Assembly (NCBI GenBank): GCA_021160785.1
Contig: JAGHBX010000084.1
Coordinates: forward strand, 1 to 10,773
Source of the DNA: Planctomycetota bacterium
GTDB lineage: Bacteria; Planctomycetota; Phycisphaerae; Sedimentisphaerales; Anaerohalosphaeraceae
DNA length: 10,773 nt
Direction of reading: 5' to 3'
The notes beneath the pieces are model-generated. The model did no database searches, was not told the DNA's origin, and saw only the letters and a list, made by a program, of their open reading frames with translations. Numbering within the stretch: position 1 is the stretch's first letter; each line of letters opens with the position of its first letter. The translations under genes and the position numbers were made by a program. Below are positions 6,759 to 10,773 of the stretch, one piece after another.

Positions 6759-8231
6759 TCAACTCTCAAACTGTTCCGATGCCGAGTAGTTCGGCGATTC
6801 TTTCGTTATCATTATGTCGTGCGGATGCGACTCGCTGATACTGGCGGCGCTGACCCGCACAAATTGCGCCTTTGTCCGCAGATCCTCAATCGTCCGCGTT
6901 CCGCAATATCCCATCCCCGCCCGCAGCCCGCCGACAAGCTGATATACATAATCATCCAACATGCCGCGGTAAGGCACACGGCCTTCCACGCCTTCGGGAA
7001 CTAACTTTTCCTTTTTGCTTTCGCCCTTTTGCCCGTACCGGTCCGCCGAGCCGGCGATCATCGCACCTAAGGAACCCATGCCGCGATATTCCTTGAACTG
7101 CCTGCCCTTGTAGATGACTAATTGCCCCGGGCTCTCGTAGAGTCCGGCAAACAGCGAGCCCAACATCACACTCGACGCCCCCGCCGCGATCGCCTTGGTA
7201 ATGTCGCCGGAATGCCGTATGCCGCCGTCTGCAATAACGGGTATGTTGTGCTTTTCGGCAACACTCACACAGTCCATCACCGCCGATATCTGCGGCACGC
7301 CCACGCCGGAAATCACCCGCGTAGTGCATATCGCCCCAGGCCCGATACCCACCTTGACAGCGTCGGCGCCGGCGGCGATCAGATCCTCCGCCGCTTGCGC
7401 TGTTGCGATATTGCCGGCGATCACGTCAATCGTGTACTTGTCCTTGACCGCCTTGACCGTCTCCAACACGTTCTGCGAATGGCCGTGCGCCGTATCGACG
7501 ACTATCACATCCACTTCGGCATCGATCAGCGCCTCGATCCGCTCGAAGTCCTGCGGCCCGACCGCCGCACCCACACGCAGCCTGCCGCGCTCGTCGCGAA
7601 CGGCGCGGGGGTACTGCTGGAACCGGTCGATATCCCGCATCGTAATCAGCCCCGCCAATTCACCGGCGTCGTTGACCAGCAGCAGCTTTTCGACCTTGTG
7701 ATGGCGGAGGATTTCCTTGGCCTGCTCCAATGTTGTGTCGGCGGGCCCGGTGACCAGATTGGCCTTTGTCATCACCGTATCGATCTTGACCGATTCGTCC
7801 TTTAGAAACTTCAGATCCCGACGCGTCAGAATACCTGCTAATTTCCTGCCCAGCACGATCGGGATGCCGGAGACATTCTGCACGTTCATCACCTCCAGCG
7901 CCCGACTGACCGTATCGTCGGGCACAAGCGTTACCGGGTCCTGGATAACGCCGTTTTCCGACCGTTTGACCTTGGCGACCTCGCGCTTCTGGGCGGCGAC
8001 ATCCAGGTTCTTGTGAATGATCCCGATACCGCCCTCCTGTGCAAGCGCAATCGCAAGCGCAGTCTCGGTAACGGTATCCATCGCCGCCGAGATAATCGGG
8101 ATATTGATCCGGATATTGTTGGTCAACCGCGTGGAAGTGTCCGCCTGGCTCGGAACAAAATCGCTCTTACCCGGCAGCAGAAGGACATCGTCAAACGTGA
8201 TCCCCTCTGCTGCGATTCGCTTGCTATCCAT
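6759..8231 (-). CDS. guaB: Inosine-5'-monophosphate dehydrogenase
   Basis: From the ATG at 8231 the product is 490 residues, the usual IMPDH length. It oxidises IMP to XMP with NAD+, the committed step of guanine nucleotide synthesis, in the cytoplasm. The N terminus has the family signature ITFDDVLLLP. Two CBS domains lie at about 93-205. The catalytic loop GIGPGAICTTR places the nucleophile Cys302. The phosphate and substrate regions ADGGIRHSGD (334-343) and GSLFAG are present, and the flap around 390-425 has RYGQKG. The frame is open to another ATG at 8282, but that has no ribosome site, whereas ATG 8231 follows GGAG at 9 nt, so the shorter form is preferred. guaA lies next on the same strand. 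The long leader with strong secondary structure (8259-8424) may regulate it. Confidence 0.98.
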   Translation of the reverse strand: MDSKRIAAEGITFDDVLLLPGKSDFVPSQADTSTRLTNNIRINIPIISAAMDTVTETALAIALAQEGGIGIIHKNLDVAAQKREVAKVKRSENGVIQDPVTLVPDDTVSRALEVMNVQNVSGIPIVLGRKLAGILTRRDLKFLKDESVKIDTVMTKANLVTGPADTTLEQAKEILRHHKVEKLLLVNDAGELAGLITMRDIDRFQQYPRAVRDERGRLRVGAAVGPQDFERIEALIDAEVDVIVVDTAHGHSQNVLETVKAVKDKYTIDVIAGNIATAQAAEDLIAAGADAVKVGIGPGAICTTRVISGVGVPQISAVMDCVSVAEKHNIPVIADGGIRHSGDITKAIAAGASSVMLGSLFAGLYESPGQLVIYKGRQFKEYRGMGSLGAMIAGSADRYGQKGESKKEKLVPEGVEGRVPYRGMLDDYVYQLVGGLRAGMGYCGTRTIEDLRTKAQFVRVSAASISESHPHDIMITKESPNYSASEQFES

Positions 8232-8258
8232 AGACTTTCTCTCCGACTGTAACAAGGT

Positions 8259-8424
8259 TTCTGCAAAATTGCGATTTGGCATACATTACTTAAGAAAATC
8301 ATTTTTTCGATTTTTTTAAGTAATCACATAACCTCTTATCCTCAAGCAACTTAGCTCTGAGAAAAGAGAAAAGCCTTGGCGTCTTCTCTTTTCCAAAAAC
8401 ATGTCAAATCGCAATTTTGCAGAA
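8259..8424. repeat. 24-bp inverted repeat enclosing two hairpins in the guaB leader
   Basis: Arms 8259-8282 and 8401-8424 are reverse complements with one mismatch in 24. Between them are a hairpin 8286-8300/8309-8323 (14 of 15 paired) and a hairpin 8361-8370/8384-8393 (10 of 10). As RNA this would form a closing helix plus two arms, a three-way junction; as DNA it has the shape of a small MITE with terminal inverted repeats. No clear target-site duplication flanks it. It lies between the guaB promoter and the guaB start. Confidence 0.7.
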
Positions 8425-8454
8425 CTCATAAAACCGCCCGCACCTAAACTGAGC

Positions 8455-8483
8455 AGTATAATACACCCCGCCGCCGGCGTCAA
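8455..8483 (-). promoter_or_regulatory. Candidate sigma70-type promoter for guaB
   Basis: On the minus strand TTGACG (8478-8483) is separated by 17 nt from TATACT (8455-8460). The start would be near 8448, giving a leader of about 215 nt ahead of the ATG at 8231 that includes the whole inverted-repeat structure. The motif is one mismatch from consensus at -35 and one at -10. Confidence 0.65.
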
Positions 8484-8535
8484 AACATTTCCAAAAACAC
8501 AACAAAACCGGATTTCGACGGGGGAGATTTTGTGT

Positions 8536-8565
8536 TTGACATCGTGTGCCCTGAAGCAGTATTAT
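8536..8565 (+). promoter_or_regulatory. Candidate sigma70-type promoter for the restriction-system remnant
   Basis: TTGACA (8536-8541, consensus) is followed after 18 nt by TATTAT (8560-8565). Transcription would start near 8572, about 36 nt before the ATG at 8608. It points away from the guaB promoter; the two -35 boxes are about 52 bp apart. Confidence 0.55.
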
Positions 8566-8607
8566 ATGGCTTGTAATGGTCATGAATGGCGATAAAGATG
8601 CTGAGAT

Positions 8608-8667
8608 ATGGTTATCTGGTTGACTCTTGAAGAGGCAGTGAAGCACCTGGTTATGGCGGTACTGTAA
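8608..8667 (+). pseudogene. Truncated helix-turn-helix (excisionase-type) N terminus
   Basis: A 19-codon frame from an ATG at 8608 to a TAA at 8665-8667 encodes a peptide whose core WLTLEEAVKHL is the first half of the MerR/excisionase-type helix-turn-helix found at the N terminus of many small DNA-binding proteins and restriction-associated proteins. The expected continuation (a Ser/Gly-Lys-Ser-Thr-Leu-Tyr recognition helix) is missing and the frame stops. A good promoter lies just upstream, so this appears to be the surviving front end of a gene cut short by deletion. The call rests on a short match and is tentative. Confidence 0.45.
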
Positions 8668-8671
8668 TATC

Positions 8672-9214
8672 ATGCCAAATCTAAGTAAAAAAATTGCTAC
8701 TCACGACCACATGTCCCGGACGCCCCATAAAGATGAACTTCAGACACTCGATACGACAGGAACTGTATGGCCGGCCCGGGAACGGTTTTTAATGGATGCT
8801 GGGTTGAAAGCGGACGAGAACGCTGCACAATCAACGAAGTCTTACGGTATGAATTGGAAGATGACGGCTAAGACTATATTGGTTCAACTCCATCACAAAG
8901 TAGAGACAGTCGAACACCTCTCGAAACATTTGGTTCTGGTTGCTCAAGACTGCCTCCTCAACTACATGCGAAGAGAGTTCTCTTTTGACCACCTTGAATC
9001 GGCCAGGAGCGGTGATGCCATGCATTTTCATTCGTATTCTCTTGAACGAACCAAAGATGCCTACAGTATAATTCTGAATGAGCGATACAGTACTGATGCT
9101 CTTGGTGTATCGAAGGCATTAGGACTTCAGGCCAAGGCAAGGGTGGAGTTGGATGTTATCCTGTCGGAACTGGAAAATAAAATTCCGGCTGAAACAGTAT
9201 TCCAACCAGTTTAA
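8672..9214 (+). pseudogene. Probable C-terminal fragment of a NotI-like restriction endonuclease
   Basis: This ORF of 180 codons has no ribosome site before its ATG and starts 4 nt after the stop of the helix-turn-helix remnant. From about residue 21 it resembles the catalytic C-terminal half of NotI-type type II endonucleases as recalled: ELQTLDTTG (22-30), comparable to the E-I-Q-T-M-D-x-x-G segment of NotI, followed by a long helical region with YGMNWKMTAKTILVQLHHK, then LVLVAQDCLLNYMRREFSF. NotI itself is about 380 residues; the N-terminal metal-binding part and the first acidic catalytic residue would be missing here. Third-position GC looks lower than in guaB or hisA, consistent with acquired DNA. 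No methyltransferase partner is in the window. It could instead be a complete protein of unknown function; homology is from memory and not computed. Confidence 0.5.
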
Positions 9215-9303
9215 AAGAAGTGGGGCTTCTGCTTGATAGCCAAGGCATCTTTGGTCGCCGTATCGTACTCGTCCCCTCCATCCTTGAGGCAATACACGTA
9301 CAT
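9211..9303 (-). CDS. Possible 30-residue ORF or gene-end remnant after hisA
   Basis: An ATG at 9303 opens a 30-codon frame ending at a TAA (9211-9213) that overlaps, tail to tail, the stop of the restriction-like ORF. The peptide (MYVYCLKDGGDEYDTATKDA...) is polar, and its codon choice resembles that of neighbouring genes. The frame is open further upstream, into the end of hisA, with no better start and no ribosome site. It may be the tail of a lost gene. It is not recognised. The remaining sequence 9304-9335 holds no terminator hairpin that I can see. Confidence 0.3.
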   Translation of the reverse strand: MYVYCLKDGGDEYDTATKDALAIKQKPHFF

Positions 9304-9335
9304 GTGGTCGGACTGTTCGGTTATTCTTCCGTTTG

Positions 9336-10046
9336 TCAGCCGGCCTTTATGGCTTGGGCTAAGTCTATTGTGCCTTCGTAGAGTGCTCTTCCTACGATGG
9401 CGCCTGCGACGCCGAGTTCTTTGAGGCGGACGACGTCTTCTACTTTCGTAACGCCGCCGGCGGCAATTATTGGGATGTTGACCGCGTCCACCAGCGCCTT
9501 TGTCCGGTCGAAATTGGGCCCGTCCAACATGCCGTCCTTAGTGATATCCGTATAGATAATCGCGCTCAACGGCAGGTTCGCCGCCTGGGCGGCAAAATCC
9601 CACAGCTTCTGGGGCATCTCCTGCGTCCAGCCGGCGACTGCGACCTTTGACCCCCGCGCATCCAGTCCGAACGCCAGCTTGTTGACGAACTTGTCGGCCA
9701 TCTCGCTGAACCATCCTAAGTTCCTCACCGCCGCCGTGCCGATGATCAGCCGTTTGACGCCGGCGTCCAACATCATACGGATGGTGTCTTCGTCGCGAAT
9801 ACCACCGCCGACCTCGACGTCAAAATCAAACTGAGACGTGATAGCGGCGATCACCTCGAAATTGATGCTCCTGCCCATGCGCGCACCGTCAAGATCGACG
9901 ATATGAAGCCACTTGGCGCCGGCGTCGGCAAAGACCTGCGCCTGTTTGATGGGATTGTCCTCGTACGTAATCTGCCGGTGATACTCGCCCTGAATGAGCC
10001 GTACACATTTGCCACCGATAAGATCTATCGCGGGAATGACTTCCAT
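9336..10046 (-). CDS. hisA: Phosphoribosylformimino-5-aminoimidazole carboxamide ribotide isomerase
   Basis: The 236-residue protein is a full-length HisA, the (beta/alpha)8-barrel isomerase of the fourth step of histidine synthesis, converting ProFAR to PRFAR in the cytoplasm. The N terminus carries PAIDLIGGKCVRL with catalytic Asp8. EVGGGIRDEDTI (78-89) is the first phosphate-binding half. GLDARG holds the second catalytic Asp129. YTDITKDGM (165-173) and IPIIAAGGVT (191-200), with IVGRALYEG near the end, form the second phosphate-binding half. Asp at both active positions, rather than the HisF pattern, supports HisA over HisF. The ATG at 10046 follows GAGG at 5 nt. No other his genes are in the window, so the gene stands alone here. 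Confidence 0.96.
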   Translation of the reverse strand: MEVIPAIDLIGGKCVRLIQGEYHRQITYEDNPIKQAQVFADAGAKWLHIVDLDGARMGRSINFEVIAAITSQFDFDVEVGGGIRDEDTIRMMLDAGVKRLIIGTAAVRNLGWFSEMADKFVNKLAFGLDARGSKVAVAGWTQEMPQKLWDFAAQAANLPLSAIIYTDITKDGMLDGPNFDRTKALVDAVNIPIIAAGGVTKVEDVVRLKELGVAGAIVGRALYEGTIDLAQAIKAG

Positions 10047-10083
10047 AGCAACCTCAACTCAAACCACAATTCGCCGTTTCGCA

Positions 10084-10169
10084 AAAAATACGCGAATCGG
10101 GATTGTAGGAAAAGGACGGATGGGTTGCAACAAAATTAAACGGATATTGCGCCGATTCGCAATATTTTT
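10084..10169. repeat. AT-rich inverted repeat upstream of hisA
   Basis: AAAAATACGCGAATCGG (10084-10100) recurs in reverse complement at 10152-10169 with one small indel. The 51-bp interior includes a weak minus-strand promoter-like pair: TTGCGA at 10157-10162, TTTAAT at 10135-10140, spacing 16. It could be an operator-like or palindromic element of the hisA leader. Between 10170 and 10343 I see nothing else. Confidence 0.45.
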
Positions 10170-10343
10170 CACACGGCCAGGCAGACCGACACCCCGCCCG
10201 TCAGGTCTTGAGTGCTTGAACACGAGATGAACCGACCACACAACCGCTCAGCCGCCCCTAAGCCGGATATACAAAAGAAACCTGTTCGCCAAACATTGCC
10301 GGCAGACCGGACCGCTGCCCGGTATGCCTGTTGTGCAATGTGC

Positions 10344-10547
10344 TCAGGCTGGTACGACTTTGGTCGCTTCCGGACCCTTCTTTCCCTCGCCCGCTTCGTA
10401 CTCGACCTTTTGGCCGTCACTTAGCGTCTTGAATCCCTCCATCTCGACGTTGCTGTGATGAATAAACAGATCGTCGCCGCCTTCGTCGGGAGTGATGAAA
10501 CCGTAACCCTTTTTGTCGTTGAACCACTTAACTGTACCACTATCCAC
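10344..10547 (-). CDS. Cold-shock protein (CspA family)
   Basis: The product is a single cold-shock domain of 67 residues, a five-strand OB fold that binds single-stranded RNA and DNA and melts RNA secondary structure. It shows SGTVKWFNDKKGYGFI, with RNP1 as KGYGFI, then DLFIH (RNP2) and a C-terminal GPEATKV segment, all typical. The frame is open further upstream, but the GTG at 10547 is chosen because GGGAGAAG lies 4 nt before it and because the domain begins immediately after, giving the normal family length. Its 5' region (10548-10690) can form hairpins, as leaders of cold-shock genes do in E. coli. Which paralogue this is cannot be said. Confidence 0.93.
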   Translation of the reverse strand: MDSGTVKWFNDKKGYGFITPDEGGDDLFIHHSNVEMEGFKTLSDGQKVEYEAGEGKKGPEATKVVPA

Positions 10548-10559
10548 GTAACTTCTCCC

Positions 10560-10711
10560 TGGGTCCCATATACAGACCCACACTGCAAATTGCCCCTCTT
10601 GTCCACACAAACCGCTTTCGAGGGATTGAAAAGCGGCTCTCTACTACCTTGGGGCGACTCACAAGGAGAGGTGAGCAACCCTATGGTATACTATTATTGT
10701 CTGTATTTCAA
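10560..10711 (-). promoter_or_regulatory. Structured leader and weak promoter of the cold-shock gene
   Basis: Two hairpins are visible: TGGGTC/GACCCA (10560-10565 and 10575-10580) and CCGCTTT/AAAGCGG (10612-10618 and 10630-10636). Further upstream on the minus strand TTGAAA (10706-10711) and TATACC (10685-10690) are only 15 nt apart, a weak promoter match. If used, the leader would be about 130 nt. No gene is seen in 10548-10773; the last 50 bases are AT-rich. Confidence 0.35.
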
Positions 10712-10773
10712 ACCGCAAAGTTAGGGAAAAACGCAAATTTTTTAATTTTTTTACAAAAAAACCGCCTTCAGAC

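Noticed and set aside
7122..7805. Plus-strand open frame of 227 codons opposite guaB
   Set aside because: It is antisense to conserved guaB sequence and rich in Arg/His/Pro as expected from a shadow frame.
8232..8282. Upstream ATG at 8282 for guaB
   Set aside because: No ribosome site, and the first 17 residues come from the inverted repeat rather than IMPDH; ATG 8231 gives the normal family length.
8259..8424. Complete insertion sequence
   Set aside because: Only 166 bp with no transposase and no convincing target-site duplication; kept as a repeat or leader structure instead.
8231..8450. Known purine riboswitch upstream of guaB
   Set aside because: A closing helix with two arms is present, but I could not find the conserved junction sequence of that class, and the closing helix is far longer than usual.
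10548..10610. Longer cold-shock protein starting at 10610
   Set aside because: The added N-terminal residues do not resemble the cold-shock domain, and the GTG at 10547 has a strong ribosome site.

Overview
The window reads as ordinary chromosome from a planctomycete, most likely a Phycisphaerae/Sedimentisphaerales-type lineage. This is inferred from two secreted proteins with PEP-CTERM sorting tails, an orphan GroES beside topA, a Lys/Ala-rich TopA tail, and intergenic space rich in short palindromes. The assignment is moderate; no rRNA or tRNA is present to anchor it.

Layout. Plus strand, left edge: the 3' end of topA (DNA topoisomerase I), then a stand-alone groES-like gene. Minus strand, convergent with groES: two 210-residue PEP-CTERM exported proteins in tandem. 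Upstream of them lies a roughly 470-base non-coding stretch with a good sigma70-type promoter and a tandem pair of 128-bp units. Next on the minus strand are an AlaC-type aminotransferase with its own promoter, then (in transcription order) guaB, guaA and a PAP2-family lipoprotein, which look like one GMP-synthesis operon. guaB has a convincing promoter and a leader of about 215 nt that contains a 24-bp inverted repeat enclosing two more hairpins. Divergent from guaB, a plus-strand promoter drives a 19-codon piece of a helix-turn-helix gene, followed by a 180-codon ORF resembling the C-terminal half of a NotI-like restriction endonuclease. Together these look like the wreck of a restriction system. 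The right end carries hisA (histidine synthesis) and a cold-shock protein gene, both on the minus strand.

How it works together. guaB (IMP to XMP) and guaA (XMP to GMP) are consecutive steps of one pathway; the PAP2 gene begins 7 nt after guaA and is probably translationally coupled. The other genes are unrelated housekeeping or envelope functions. The best candidates for something undescribed are the three-helix guaB leader (a structured RNA or a MITE-like insertion), the 128-bp repeat leader ahead of the PEP-CTERM genes, and the restriction-system remnant. No CRISPR array, tRNA, rRNA or complete insertion sequence was seen.
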